A stretch of 64,000 bases of DNA from NCBI RefSeq assembly GCF_009828115.1, contig NZ_WTYL01000003.1:444501-508500 (forward strand), in the 5' to 3' direction. Shown piece by piece: positions 43,280 through 53,680 of the stretch (position 1 is its first letter; every line of letters begins with the position of its first letter). The notes under the pieces were generated by a model. It was not told where the DNA came from. It worked only from the letters and a program-made list of their open reading frames with translations, and did no database searches. Origin of the DNA: Allopontixanthobacter sediminis. Its GTDB lineage: Bacteria > Pseudomonadota > Alphaproteobacteria > Sphingomonadales > Sphingomonadaceae. The position numbers were made by a program, and so were the translations under genes.

Positions 43280-45706
43280 TTGTCGGTTAGGCGCCTATCT
43301 GTGCAACAACCAGTCGCCCCAAAGGACGATCGAAAGATCGGTTTGCCAATCCGTGCCGTCCTTGGTCTGCAGGACCCGGCGCGCGATGATTGGGCACGTT
43401 TGCGGTCCATGCAGTATCCGCGCCTGGTGAACGGAAATATTCTCCGCCTGATTGCTCAGTTGATGGCGGCTGGACTTGCAACGCTCCTCTACCGCGACGT
43501 CATCCATCCGGTTGGCCTGATCGCCTGGGCCGTGACACTCGGCCTCGCGCTCGCGTTCAACGCGCAAGTAAGTGCCAGTCTCGCGGACGCCGATCGCCGG
43601 GCTATGTCGATGGACGAATTCCGGAAGCACGCAATCTCGATCGTGGCCATCGGCCTCGTGTGGACGGTAACATTCCTGTGGTTCGGATTGATGGGGCCGC
43701 CCGGTGACCTGATCGTTTTATGGGCGATCGTTTCGGCGCTGATTGCCGGTTCGGCCCTGATCGTGGTGACGACCCCGTTGGCGAACATCGTGTTTACGAT
43801 AATCACCGGTCTCGCCGCGATCCTCAGCTTCGCACTGACGGGGCAATTCCTGATGGTCGCCGTTTGCGTGATCTTCATGTTCGTCATGACCGCGGGCACC
43901 ATTGTTGCCTCGCGAACCTTTCTCGAAGCACGCATTGCCGAAGCGGCTATCGTCGAGAAGGACGAAGTTGTTTCCTTGCTGCTCCGCGAATTCGAGGAAA
44001 ACCAGGCTGACTGGCTGTGGCAGATCGACACCGCCCGCCGGGTGCGGACGGTCTCGCCTCGCTTCTCGTTCGCGTTGGGCAAGACCAACGAAGACGTCAA
44101 CGGCAAGCCTTTCCTCCAACTGCTGAGCGGTGAAACCTGGGAAACCGGCCAGTTCCATCCCAGCCTTCACGACCTCGCCGAACGGCTTAAACGCCGGGAA
44201 AGCTTCTCCAACCTGTTGGTCAAGGTATCGGTCAATCGCGCGCATCGCTGGTGGGAATTATCAGGCACTCCAATGCTTGACGAAAAAGGTATCCACATTG
44301 GCTTCCGGGGCGTGGGCTCCGACGTCACCGAGCAGCGCGAGTCCAGCGAGAAGATCGCCTATTTGGCCCGCTATGACACGCTGACAGGTTTGCCGAACCG
44401 CCTGATGCTGAACGAAGGGCTGGGCGAAGCGCTGCGCTATGCCCAGCAATGGCGCGCCCGCTGCGCTTTCCTGATGATCGATCTCGACCGGTTCAAGGCG
44501 GTGAACGATTCGCTCGGCCACCTCATCGGGGACCAGTTGCTTGCCGAAGTTTCCCAGCGGCTGAAGGAAGTGGTGAGCGAAAACGAGCGCGTAGGACGCC
44601 TGGGGGGCGATGAATTTGCCATCGTGATCCGCGATGCGTCCGAACCCGGCTATGTCGACAAGGTGGCGAACAAGGTCATCGAACGTCTCTCGCGCCCGTA
44701 TGAGATCGCGCATCACACGCTCTATGTCGGTGCCAGCGTCGGGTCTGCCGTGGGGCCGACCGACGGTACCACGGTCGAAGACCTGATGCGCAATTCCGAC
44801 CTCGCCCTCTACCGGGCGAAGGATGAAGGCGGCGGCGAACATTATCGCTATGAACCCTCGCTTCACGCCTCGGCGGAGGAGCGCCGGCGTCTGGAATTTT
44901 CGCTGCGTCACGCAATCGAACGGGGCGAACTGCTGCTCAACTTCCAGCCAGTGGTTGACGCCTACAAGGAAAACATCGTCAGCTTCGAAGCGCTGCTCCG
45001 GTGGCAAAGCAAGGAACACGGCTTCGTCAGCCCGGCCAAGTTCATCCCGCTGGCGGAAGATACACGGCTGATCGTGCCGATTGGCGAATGGGTCCTGGAA
45101 CAGGCATGCCTGGAAGCCGTGAACTGGCCGGCCCACATCAGGATTGCCGTTAACGTTTCGGGCGAACAGTTGATCGAACCGGAATTCGCCTCGACCGTAG
45201 TGCGTTCGCTGGCGAAAAGCGGCCTGACCGCGAACCGGCTTGAAATCGAAGTCACCGAGAGCATTTTCCTGCGCGATGCGGACCTCGCCAGGAAGGCGCT
45301 CGAAGAAATCATGGCGCTCGGCTGTTCAGTGGCGCTTGACGATTTCGGCACCGGCTATTCCTCGCTCGGCTACCTGCGCAAGTTGCGGTTCTCTACCATC
45401 AAGGTCGACCGAACCTTCGTCCAGGGCGCGGCGAACCATCATCCGGAGAGCCTGGCAATCATCCGGGCCGTTGTCGCGATGGCGGACAGCCTCGAGATGT
45501 CGACCACCGCAGAAGGCGTGGAAACGGCTGAGGAAGCGGAAATGATCCGGCAACTGGGCTGCAAGAAAATCCAGGGCTATTATTTCGGCAGGCCAATGCC
45601 GGCGGAAGAAGCCCGCATCGTATGCCAGCGCAAACTGGATCCGTCAGCGCGAATCCAGCCGGGATCAGGCGGTGATGAGGGCCGCCTCTACTATACTGGC
45701 AAATAG
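43280..45706 (+). CDS. Membrane GGDEF-EAL cyclic-di-GMP protein
   Basis: 808 residues with five or six hydrophobic segments (about 50-215), a PAS-like region (about 225-340), GGDEF ([10 protein letters not shown] near 440) and EAL ([10 protein letters not shown] near 570, [32 protein letters not shown]). Both catalytic signatures are intact, so it may make or degrade cyclic-di-GMP. The start is weak: TTG at 43280 is the first possible after an in-frame stop, with GTG 43301 or ATG 43409 as alternatives. Its 3' end overlaps that of purQ by 42 bases on the opposite strand. Confidence 0.88.
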   Translation: MSVRRLSVQQPVAPKDDRKIGLPIRAVLGLQDPARDDWARLRSMQYPRLVNGNILRLIAQLMAAGLATLLYRDVIHPVGLIAWAVTLGLALAFNAQVSASLADADRRAMSMDEFRKHAISIVAIGLVWTVTFLWFGLMGPPGDLIVLWAIVSALIAGSALIVVTTPLANIVFTIITGLAAILSFALTGQFLMVAVCVIFMFVMTAGTIVASRTFLEARIAEAAIVEKDEVVSLLLREFEENQADWLWQIDTARRVRTVSPRFSFALGKTNEDVNGKPFLQLLSGETWETGQFHPSLHDLAERLKRRESFSNLLVKVSVNRAHRWWELSGTPMLDEKGIHIGFRGVGSDVTEQRESSEKIAYLARYDTLTGLPNRLMLNEGLGEALRYAQQWRARCAFLMIDLDRFKAVNDSLGHLIGDQLLAEVSQRLKEVVSENERVGRLGGDEFAIVIRDASEPGYVDKVANKVIERLSRPYEIAHHTLYVGASVGSAVGPTDGTTVEDLMRNSDLALYRAKDEGGGEHYRYEPSLHASAEERRRLEFSLRHAIERGELLLNFQPVVDAYKENIVSFEALLRWQSKEHGFVSPAKFIPLAEDTRLIVPIGEWVLEQACLEAVNWPAHIRIAVNVSGEQLIEPEFASTVVRSLAKSGLTANRLEIEVTESIFLRDADLARKALEEIMALGCSVALDDFGTGYSSLGYLRKLRFSTIKVDRTFVQGAANHHPESLAIIRAVVAMADSLEMSTTAEGVETAEEAEMIRQLGCKKIQGYYFGRPMPAEEARIVCQRKLDPSARIQPGSGGDEGRLYYTGK

Positions 45707-46345
45707 CGCGCGGCCGTCGCTGCCGCCTTGCTCGGCTTCCATCGCCCGTTCCGGATGCGGCATCATCCCGAGCACATTGCCGGCACGGTTCAGAATTCCG
45801 GCAATGTCGCGGCGTGATCCATTGCACGGTTCGGCGTAGCGGAACGCAACCCGTCCATCGCCCTCCAGCCGGTCGAGGGTGTCCTCGTCCGCAAAGTAAT
45901 TTCCGTCGTGATGGGCGATCGGGATATGGATCGTCTGGCCGGCGTCATAACCGCGCGTGAACAACGTCTGGTTGTTCTCGACCTTGAGCGCGGCGGTGCG
46001 GCAAATGAAATTTTGCGCGGCATTCCGCATCAGCGCGCCCGGCAGCAACCCACTTTCGGTCAGGACCTGAAAACCGTTGCACACGCCCAGCACCGGCACT
46101 CCGCGTTCTGCCGCGGCGATAACCGCGCGCATGATCGGGCTTCTTGCGGCCATTGCGCCGGACCGGAGATAGTCGCCGTAGGAGAACCCGCCGGGCAGCG
46201 CGATGAAGTCGAGCCGTTCGGGCAATTCCGCGTCGCCGTGCCACACCCGGATCGGCGCGGTCCCGCTGGCCTGTTCCACCGCAACGGCCATGTCGCGGTC
46301 GCAATTGGAGCCGGGAAAGGTGATAACCGCAGCGCGGAAAGCCAT
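45665..46345 (-). CDS. purQ: Phosphoribosylformylglycinamidine synthase, glutaminase subunit
   Basis: 226 residues. PurQ supplies ammonia from glutamine for the FGAM step of purine synthesis. The triad is visible: Cys in [13 protein letters not shown], His in [15 protein letters not shown] with the Glu beside it. [18 protein letters not shown] is the PurQ-specific glycine loop. The ATG at 46345 overlaps the purS stop by one base. The partner PurL is not in the window. The last 42 bases run antisense to the GGDEF/EAL gene. Confidence 0.95.
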   Translation of the reverse strand: MAFRAAVITFPGSNCDRDMAVAVEQASGTAPIRVWHGDAELPERLDFIALPGGFSYGDYLRSGAMAARSPIMRAVIAAAERGVPVLGVCNGFQVLTESGLLPGALMRNAAQNFICRTAALKVENNQTLFTRGYDAGQTIHIPIAHHDGNYFADEDTLDRLEGDGRVAFRYAEPCNGSRRDIAGILNRAGNVLGMMPHPERAMEAEQGGSDGRALFASIVEAALITA

Positions 46346-46593
46346 CACGCGGTCTCCTTCTGGTCCATTCTTTCGATGCGATAGTTCTCGATCACCATGT
46401 TCGCGAGCAGCTTACGGCACATCTCGTCGAGCGCATCGTCGGTAACGCCGTCAGCCACGTCCAGTTCGATCAGCCGCCCCGCGCGCACATCGTTGACCCC
46501 GTCAAAGCCGAGCCCCTCCAGCGCATGATGGATCGCCCGCCCCTGGGGGTCGAGTACGCCCGGCTTGAGGGAAACGTGGATATGGACTTTCAT
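46345..46593 (-). CDS. purS: Phosphoribosylformylglycinamidine synthase subunit PurS
   Basis: 82 residues, starting [20 protein letters not shown], followed by [20 protein letters not shown], the standard PurS sequence. It bridges PurL and PurQ. The ATG at 46593 is the only start consistent with the family; the frame continues to 46659. It overlaps purQ by one base (TGATG), so translation is coupled. The upstream gene on this strand is a phytase, not purC as commonly seen in relatives. Confidence 0.95.
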   Translation of the reverse strand: MKVHIHVSLKPGVLDPQGRAIHHALEGLGFDGVNDVRAGRLIELDVADGVTDDALDEMCRKLLANMVIENYRIERMDQKETA

Positions 46594-46756
46594 CGCGCGG
46601 ACCTTTGGTTTGACGGGACACCGGAGAATCGCCCGCATCCTATGGCGCGGCGAGGCCATTGGGGCAAGGTGGCGGGTGGGGATTATCCGTGTTCGCGGTT
46701 CAATCAGCTGCCGTCCTTAGGGGGCTGCGGGGGCCGGATCGCCGCCGTTTATCCCG

Positions 46757-47791
46757 CTATTCCGGCGCCGCCGTTCCCGCTAGCGCGGCCTCGATATCCG
46801 CCCACGATACCAGCTTGAAATTCTGCGCAGAGGGCGCGTTGACCCCGTCCTGAGCTACGAACAGCCCGCCGGGATACTTCGGCCCGAAAGGCTTGGTCGA
46901 CAGTTCGATGCCGTCGGTTTCCTCTGTCGAACCAAACGCACCGGCGGCGATACGGAAGCGTCCTGCCGGCTCCATGTCGGGCAATCGGTAGCGGGCATAA
47001 GCGTTGTCGCCCTGGCTCGATGCAATCAGCCAACCGCCGTCCGCACCCTCGGGAGCAAGCGCGAGCCCTTCAACATCTGCGACCAGTTGCTGGCCGTCGG
47101 TCGGAGCTACCAGGATACCCGCGGCGGAACCTGCGGCAAACCGCCAGATGCCGGCATTTTCTTCGCCGACATAGAAATCGCCGTTGCGTGGGTCGACCAC
47201 GCAGCCTTCGGGCTGGCTCGGCACTCGCCGGCTAAGCACCGGGACGGACTTGGGGGCGCTGCCAAGTTCGATACGGTATTCCTCGATCAAGCCGCTTTTC
47301 AGAACAGAGAACGCGTGGAGGGCCACCCCGTTCTGCCACAGGCACAGGCCGTAAGCTTCACCCTCTCCGCCCGGAACCGAGCCGAGACTGATGAGCCTGG
47401 CCGACACCGGATCGAGCCGGTACAGTTTCAGCTCCGCCTGTTCGAGATTGCCGCGATCGCTCGCGACTACGATGATGCCCGCCGTTCCAAGATCGACCAG
47501 ATCGACGTTGTTGAGCAGGCCGCCGGGCGCGAAATGCCGGGTGCTGCCGTCCAGTCCATAGACATACAGTCCGGCCTTCTTGTCGGTGGCCACGATCAGG
47601 CTGGCGGCGGGGTCGGCAGCGTTGTGCCAGATCGCCGGATCGTCGGCCGCGTCTTCCTCTGCCGTTCCGACCGGTTCTGTTTCCGCCAACGCCGTTACGG
47701 TCACGGCGGGAAGGCCCCATTGGGGCGCAGTGGCGCAGCCGCCCACAGCGAAGAGTGCTACAAGCGAGGTAAGTGTCCGAGTGTACCGCAT
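46757..47791 (-). CDS. Beta-propeller 3-phytase lipoprotein
   Basis: 344 residues. Family motifs in order: DDPAIWHNAADPAASLIVAT, KKAGLYVYGLDG, NNVDLV, QPEGCVVD, GEENAGIWRF, DVEGLAL, SSQGDNAYARY and DGIELSTKPFG. These residues build the six-bladed calcium-dependent phytase that strips phosphate from phytate. The signal peptide ends GGCATAP, a possible lipobox. The ATG overlaps the stop of the TonB receptor by one base, so the two are a coupled pair for phytate capture at the outer membrane. Confidence 0.88.
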   Translation of the reverse strand: MRYTRTLTSLVALFAVGGCATAPQWGLPAVTVTALAETEPVGTAEEDAADDPAIWHNAADPAASLIVATDKKAGLYVYGLDGSTRHFAPGGLLNNVDLVDLGTAGIIVVASDRGNLEQAELKLYRLDPVSARLISLGSVPGGEGEAYGLCLWQNGVALHAFSVLKSGLIEEYRIELGSAPKSVPVLSRRVPSQPEGCVVDPRNGDFYVGEENAGIWRFAAGSAAGILVAPTDGQQLVADVEGLALAPEGADGGWLIASSQGDNAYARYRLPDMEPAGRFRIAAGAFGSTEETDGIELSTKPFGPKYPGGLFVAQDGVNAPSAQNFKLVSWADIEAALAGTAAPE

Positions 47792-50637
47792 CAGAAGTTC
47801 ACCCGTGCGCCGAATTTAACGGTCTGGCCGTAGCGTTCAAACTGGTACAAATTCTCCTGTCCCCCTAGCGTATTGTAGGCGAAATATTCGGCATCGGTGA
47901 TGTTGATTACTTCGACATAGACCTGCGCCATGTCGTTGATCCGGTACTTGGCGCTGAAATCGAGCTGGAAATGGTCGGACACGAAGCGGTCCGTCTCGGC
48001 ATCGTCGCCCAGCTCGTCGAGATATTTGTCCCGGTAGGTCCCCGCCAGGCGCAGGTCGATCGGGCCTGCATCGTAGCCGATCACCGCATTGAAGGTGTGG
48101 CGGGACGAAGCCGGCAGAGTGATCTCGCGGAAGGTATCGACCGCATCGACATCCGTGAAATCACCGTCGGCAACCAGACCGGTCGCGTTGGTGTAGGTGT
48201 AGTTGGCCTGCAGGATCAGACCGCGGAGTGGACCCTGCAAGTGGCTAAAGGTTTGGGCGAAGCCGAACTCGAAACCGTATATTTCGCCGCTTGGACCGTT
48301 GATCGGGATGGTCGCTTCATCGAATTCGATCCCGGCAAAGGTACCCGGTGTATCGATATTTGCATCGATGATGAAATCCTTGATGTCCTTGTAGAAAAAT
48401 GCCGCGGTAATGGCGCCGTTGGTGGACATGTAATATTCGGCCGAGGCGTCGAAATTCCACGCCTTGAACGGGTCGAGTGCCGGGTTGCCGAACTCGCCCT
48501 GACGCTCGTTGTCATCGTTCTGTTCGACGGCAAATCGCGGCGCCAGGCGGGAGAGGCGTGGGCGAACCAGGCTGCGATAACCCGCGACGCGGACGATCAG
48601 GTCGGGCTGCGCTTCCCACCGGATATTCAGGCTCGGCAGCCAGTCGTCATACTCCGTGGTGAAGAACGACTGGGAGATGACGACCGTGTCCTCGCCCGCG
48701 GTATCACCGTTTGGAAGAGTAGAGTCCTCCTCGAACAGGGTCACGGTATTGCCGACGATATCGTTGCTGGTCTTTTCATACCGCACGCCGCCGATCACCC
48801 GCAGGCTGGTCGATTCCCATTTCCCGAGCAGGTATCCAGCCAGGATGTCTTCTTGGATGCTGTAATCTTCTACCGCGCTGTCGAAAATGCTGTCGGCTGC
48901 CTGCAATTCGAAGTCGCCGAAATTGGTCAGGAAGAAATCTCGCGGGGAGGTCTTGTCGGCGACCGGCGAAATATCAGTCAGTCGGTAGGTCTGCGTGCCG
49001 AGGACATCGGACAGCAGAAAATCGTCCGTTTCGTAGAATTCGACCTGCTTGTTGTAGCTCTTTTCGCGCCACCGGCCCTTTGCGCCGGCCTGTACCGTGA
49101 AGGTCCCGCCATCCATGGCGATTTCGCGGCCCAGATCGAACTGCGCCGCGTATTCCGTGTCTTGCGAATCCGACAACGCGGTGAATTCCACGTCGTTCAG
49201 TTCGAACTCCGCGGGATCGAAGAAGTCTGCCGTATCACCAGACACCGAATAGCGCGGTATGCGCGGGTTCGAATAATCGAACCCAACGATCAATCCGCCA
49301 CCGTCGAAATCCCGCTCGAACGAGACAGGGTCGAGCGAGCCGTTCTCCCGTTCGGTGGATTTCGCGTAGCTTATCGCATACTCGGCAAGCCAGCCGTCGA
49401 ACCGGCTTTCGCCGCCGAACACTACGGAACGAATGCGCTGACGTTCGAACCGGTCCTTGAGGTCGCGTTCCACGGTGAATTCTTCGTCGGCATCGGAGAA
49501 GGTCACATTGGCGCCGTCTTGCGAACTTGCGCCGCCGTCGAAGTCACCGAGGTCGAAAATCAGTCGGCGGCGGTATTCCTGGTCATCGAACTGGCTCCAC
49601 ACGCCTTTGAGATAAAGCTCGCTATGTTCGCCGAGGCGCGCATCGAAACCGAGGGTCGCACTGATCCGCTCGCGTTCCACGTCATAATCACGGTATTCGA
49701 AGTCGGTCGCAAACGGGCCTGAGCCGGCGTCTTCCCAGCCATCCGCCTCGATGTTGTCGGTCTCGAACTTGCGGTTGTAATAGGAAATCCCGCCGGCGAT
49801 GCCGAAATTGTCCGTAACCCGCGTGGCGAAATCAACGCTGGCCTTGGGCGTCAGCGCATCGGCATAATCGTTATAGCTGCCTTCGATCTTGGCGGTCAGC
49901 AGGTCCTTCTTGCGGTCGAATGCGCTGGTCGTCTTGATTTCGATCGAAGCGCCGATGGTGTCGGCGTCCATATCCGGCGTCAGGGATTTCTTGACCTCGA
50001 TGGATTCGATGATGTCGCTGGAAATGACATCCAGCGCCACCGAGCGGACATCGCTTTCGGGGGCGGGCAGGCGCACGCCGTTGAGCGAGGTGGAATTGAG
50101 GTCGGGATCGAGTCCGCGCACGGAGACGAAGCGACCTTCGCCCTGATCGTTGAGGACATTCACCCCGGGCAAGCGGCGAAGCGATTCGGCGACGTTCTGG
50201 TCGGGAAACTGCCCGATCGCGTCGCGGGTGAGCACGTCGCTGACAACATCGGACGCCCGCTTGCGGGAGAGCGCACTGGCTTGATTGGCGCTTTGGCCGA
50301 GCACGAGGATTTCCGATCCAGCACCGCCAAGCAGGAAATTGCTCCGGACGGTGCCCTTTTCCGGTACTGTCACGGTCTGGGTTACTGGTTTGGCGCCGAC
50401 ATAATTGGCCACCAGGGTGTAAGTGCCCGCAGGAACATCGGGGAAATAGAAGCTGCCGTCACGTTCCGCGATTGCAACCCGGTTGAGTTCGACGAGTCGA
50501 ACCTCGGCGGCCTGCAACGAGATGGTGTCGGAGGCATCGACGACGACTCCACTGACTTCTCCAGCAAAAGCAGGCGCAGCGAGAGACGCGGCGAGCGCCG
50601 AAATTCCGGCGGCGGCGAGATATTTTGTCAGCTTCAT
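47791..50637 (-). CDS. TonB-dependent receptor with N-terminal carboxypeptidase-like domain
   Basis: 948 residues. A signal peptide (MKLTKYLAAAGISALAASLA) is followed by a carboxypeptidase-regulatory-like domain (AGEVSGVVVDASDTISLQAA), then the plug (VSDVLTRDAIGQFPDQNVAE, VSVRGLDPDLNSTSLNGV, ESIEVKKSLTPDMDADTIGA) and the barrel ending in a terminal Phe (VKFGARVNF). ATG follows GGGGAATCACC. It is translationally coupled with the phytase, so phytate or a degradation product is the likely ligand. The type is common in sphingomonads. Confidence 0.9.
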   Translation of the reverse strand: MKLTKYLAAAGISALAASLAAPAFAGEVSGVVVDASDTISLQAAEVRLVELNRVAIAERDGSFYFPDVPAGTYTLVANYVGAKPVTQTVTVPEKGTVRSNFLLGGAGSEILVLGQSANQASALSRKRASDVVSDVLTRDAIGQFPDQNVAESLRRLPGVNVLNDQGEGRFVSVRGLDPDLNSTSLNGVRLPAPESDVRSVALDVISSDIIESIEVKKSLTPDMDADTIGASIEIKTTSAFDRKKDLLTAKIEGSYNDYADALTPKASVDFATRVTDNFGIAGGISYYNRKFETDNIEADGWEDAGSGPFATDFEYRDYDVERERISATLGFDARLGEHSELYLKGVWSQFDDQEYRRRLIFDLGDFDGGASSQDGANVTFSDADEEFTVERDLKDRFERQRIRSVVFGGESRFDGWLAEYAISYAKSTERENGSLDPVSFERDFDGGGLIVGFDYSNPRIPRYSVSGDTADFFDPAEFELNDVEFTALSDSQDTEYAAQFDLGREIAMDGGTFTVQAGAKGRWREKSYNKQVEFYETDDFLLSDVLGTQTYRLTDISPVADKTSPRDFFLTNFGDFELQAADSIFDSAVEDYSIQEDILAGYLLGKWESTSLRVIGGVRYEKTSNDIVGNTVTLFEEDSTLPNGDTAGEDTVVISQSFFTTEYDDWLPSLNIRWEAQPDLIVRVAGYRSLVRPRLSRLAPRFAVEQNDDNERQGEFGNPALDPFKAWNFDASAEYYMSTNGAITAAFFYKDIKDFIIDANIDTPGTFAGIEFDEATIPINGPSGEIYGFEFGFAQTFSHLQGPLRGLILQANYTYTNATGLVADGDFTDVDAVDTFREITLPASSRHTFNAVIGYDAGPIDLRLAGTYRDKYLDELGDDAETDRFVSDHFQLDFSAKYRINDMAQVYVEVINITDAEYFAYNTLGGQENLYQFERYGQTVKFGARVNF

Positions 50638-50748
50638 GGTGATTCCCCGATCCTTGTTGTCGGGGTCCGCCTAGGCTGACTGTGTGACGCCAGTTTGAAA
50701 GCTCGGTGACGGTTCAGTGAATCTGGTTAAATAACTGACGCTGAACGG

Positions 50749-53640
50749 TCACTCTTGCGACTGATCGCCTTGTTCGGGGATCACCAGGACCTCCAGAAGC
50801 GCGCCAGGTTGCAGGAATCGGTCTGCGGTCTGGCGGATTTCCTCCGTTGTAACTTCCGCGATGACTTCGCGGGCGCGGAGGAACCGGGTGATGCGTTCGC
50901 TTTCACTCTGGGCGCGGCTCACCAGCCCCAGCCACCCGCCGTTGCTTTTCAGCGCGTTGTCGTAAGTTTCGAGCAGCGGTCGCCGCGCCCGATCGAGCAT
51001 GTCAGTGTCGATAGCTTCGCCACGCAAACGTTTAAGCGCCGCTGCGATCGCCTCCCGCGTCGCGCCGACATCCGCAACATCGACCGATGCCGCAATCGCG
51101 AATGTGCCGTATCCGGAATAATCGCGCGATGTGCTGCTGTTGGCACTGGGTGAATAGGTCTTCCCCAGCCGCTCGCGCAGTTCCTCCTGCAGCGCCAGCC
51201 GGACCACTCTTTCGAGAATCGTCAGCCGGGCGTCCAGCGCGAGGTCGCTGTCGTCGGTCGTCGGCCAGGTCAGGCGCAGTAATGCCTGGTCCGCTTCGCC
51301 GCTGTGTCTCAGCATACGAGGCGTCCGGTCAGCGGTGAAGGCGCGCTGCCGGGCTTCGGTTCGGGGCCTGAATTCCGCTTCGCGCCGGGGCAGGGCGCCG
51401 AGGCTGGCCGCCACGAGGTCGATTGCGGCCTGTTCCTCCAGATCGCCGACCAGCGCCACTTCCAGCGCACCGCTTGCCAGCCTGCCGCCAATGACATCGC
51501 GCAGTTTCGCGAAATCGAGCGCCATGTAAGCGTCCTCGGGCTGCAGGGTGAAGCGCGGGTCGTTGTCGGAAATGATCCCGCCCAACGCGTTGCCCAACGC
51601 ACCGGAGGGGGACGCGTCCTTGCTTTTGAAGAAGTTCGCGACGTTGCGCCGATATTGTATTTCGGCTTCGCGGCGGTATCCCGGATCGGTCAGCCCGGCC
51701 GTGAGCAACTGCAACTGCAACGCGAGGTCACGGGCAGTGGTCGTGCCGCTTGCGGTAAAGCTGTCAGTCTCGGTTCCCAGCGACCAACCCACGCTGCGAC
51801 CCGCCAATATCGATTGCAGTTCATCCTGCGAATGCTTGCCCAGGCCTCCCACCGGCAGGACGGGGACCATCGCGGTGGCTAGCGGGTTTTCCGGAGTGTT
51901 GAGCAGCGATCCGCCATCCAGGTTGATCTCGAACGCGATGCGGTCTTCCTGCAATTCTGTTCGCTTCAGATTCAGCATGACGCCGTTTTCAAAGCGAATT
52001 TGCCGAATGCCCAGACGTGGTTCCACGGTATCGGAGACGATAGCTCCTGGAGGACCGAAATCGGTATAGCCAAACGGGACCTGCTCGGCTTCTGCCAACG
52101 GCTCGACAGACCCCGCCACTGTGGCGTCCCAAGTACGGCGCAGGGCCTCAAAGCCGCCTTCCGGCATCGTTCGCCCGCGAAACCGGATGAGCGGATTATC
52201 GAGCGGGGCAGCGTCCCGGCGCACCGCTTCAAGAACGGCAGCGGGCGTGATGTAGGGGAGGAATGCCCGAAGCCGTTCCAGTCCGCTGGCAGGCGTGGAG
52301 GGTATCTGTTCATCGCTTACCAACGACAGCGCCGTGCCCATGAGACTCGCATTGGTCCGGGTTCCAGCGGATGCCGCGGCGTTTTCCTGCGCGGTCAATG
52401 CGCCGGCGACCTGTTCCGCCACTTCGGCCTTGGTGAAGCCAAAATGGAGTGCCTGGCGAAGGGTGAAAGCCGCGGCTGTCAGCCCCTTTGACCATTCGCC
52501 ATCAGCGCTGTCGATCACCAGATTTGTCGATCGGGCTTCCTCGAAAATGTCGCCAGTTCCGAAGCCGGCACCCCGGAATGGCGGCTCCGCCGACCGCGCC
52601 TGCGCCAGCAATCGCCGGTTGACGATCCCGTAACCGATGGAGCGGAGAAGATTCTGGCGGCGATTTGCGACCAGGTCCGGTTCGTTCTGCCAGCTGCTCA
52701 GGCGCGTTACCGTAATCCGCTCTGAGAGTGCGGGGTCAAGATGGATATCCGTCACGCCTGCACGCGACACATCAACCGGGCCGGCAGCTGGTTCGGGCGG
52801 AAGCGGTGCCGCCTGCCATGAGGAGAAATGCTTTTCGATCGCAGCCTTGATCAGGTCTTCGTCGAAATCGCCAACAACCAGTACCACCGTGTTGGCCGGG
52901 ACATATTCGCGGCGGTAGAACTTTCGCAGATCATCCGCGCTCGCCGTCTCCAGCACCGCAGGCACGCCGATCGGTAGCCGGTCACCGTAGCGCGCGCCCG
53001 GCGTGGTGAATTCGAACTGGTCGAGTGTATCCTTCAAGGAAAAATTCGTCCGGTCGCGCCGTTCGGACAGGATCACCCCGCGTTCACGGTCGACCGCTTC
53101 GGGGGCGATCAACAGCTCGCTTGCGGTTTCCCGCATCAGCATCAGCGCAGTGTCCAGCAAGGCGGGGTCGCTGCGTGGCAGGTCGAGTTTGTAGACGGTT
53201 TCCTCGAAACCGGTGCTGGCGTTGGTGTCCGCCCCGAAGGCGAGCCCTTCGCGTTCGAGCAGCTTGACCATCTCGCCTTCCGGCACATTGGTCGAGCCGT
53301 TGAACGCCATGTGTTCGAGGAAATGCGCAAGACCTCGCTCGGCATCGGTTTCTGCAAGGCTTCCCGATCCGATGACCATCCGCACCAGCGCCGTCTGTTC
53401 GGGCCGGTCGTTCTGGCGAATAATGTAGCGCATACCGTTAGCGAACTGGCCGAACCGGAACTCGGGATCGACCGGGATGTCGCTATCCTGAAACGGCCAT
53501 GGAGACTGAACCTTGGCGGCCGTGGGACTTTCGGGCGGAGCCGGCTCCTGAGCGCAAAGCGGCGACGCGAGGAAAAGAAGCGGCAGGAGCGAGTATCGGG
53601 TCACCACCGGCAAGGCGCCGAAGCGTTCACGACCCCGCAT
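50749..53640 (-). CDS. Exported M16 family zinc peptidase
   Basis: About 963 residues, two fused M16 halves. The inverted zinc motif H-F-L-E-H lies in RGLAHFLEHMAFNGS, near residue 106; the downstream Glu is expected in ETVYKLDLPRSD. The signal peptide is TRYSLLPLLFLASPLCAQ. The ATG at 53640 (MRGRERFG) is preferred to one at 53658. It follows the DUF3857 gene closely and precedes the TonB receptor by 111 bases on the same strand. Substrates are probably periplasmic peptides. Confidence 0.88.
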   Translation of the reverse strand: MRGRERFGALPVVTRYSLLPLLFLASPLCAQEPAPPESPTAAKVQSPWPFQDSDIPVDPEFRFGQFANGMRYIIRQNDRPEQTALVRMVIGSGSLAETDAERGLAHFLEHMAFNGSTNVPEGEMVKLLEREGLAFGADTNASTGFEETVYKLDLPRSDPALLDTALMLMRETASELLIAPEAVDRERGVILSERRDRTNFSLKDTLDQFEFTTPGARYGDRLPIGVPAVLETASADDLRKFYRREYVPANTVVLVVGDFDEDLIKAAIEKHFSSWQAAPLPPEPAAGPVDVSRAGVTDIHLDPALSERITVTRLSSWQNEPDLVANRRQNLLRSIGYGIVNRRLLAQARSAEPPFRGAGFGTGDIFEEARSTNLVIDSADGEWSKGLTAAAFTLRQALHFGFTKAEVAEQVAGALTAQENAAASAGTRTNASLMGTALSLVSDEQIPSTPASGLERLRAFLPYITPAAVLEAVRRDAAPLDNPLIRFRGRTMPEGGFEALRRTWDATVAGSVEPLAEAEQVPFGYTDFGPPGAIVSDTVEPRLGIRQIRFENGVMLNLKRTELQEDRIAFEINLDGGSLLNTPENPLATAMVPVLPVGGLGKHSQDELQSILAGRSVGWSLGTETDSFTASGTTTARDLALQLQLLTAGLTDPGYRREAEIQYRRNVANFFKSKDASPSGALGNALGGIISDNDPRFTLQPEDAYMALDFAKLRDVIGGRLASGALEVALVGDLEEQAAIDLVAASLGALPRREAEFRPRTEARQRAFTADRTPRMLRHSGEADQALLRLTWPTTDDSDLALDARLTILERVVRLALQEELRERLGKTYSPSANSSTSRDYSGYGTFAIAASVDVADVGATREAIAAALKRLRGEAIDTDMLDRARRPLLETYDNALKSNGGWLGLVSRAQSESERITRFLRAREVIAEVTTEEIRQTADRFLQPGALLEVLVIPEQGDQSQE

Positions 53641-53680
53641 TGCGGTATCTCCGGGCAAATCGGCTGCTGTGGGTAAGGCC

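Noticed and set aside
47971-49722. A 583-codon open frame on the plus strand
   Set aside because: Antisense to the TonB receptor at 47791-50637; composition is a codon-bias shadow.
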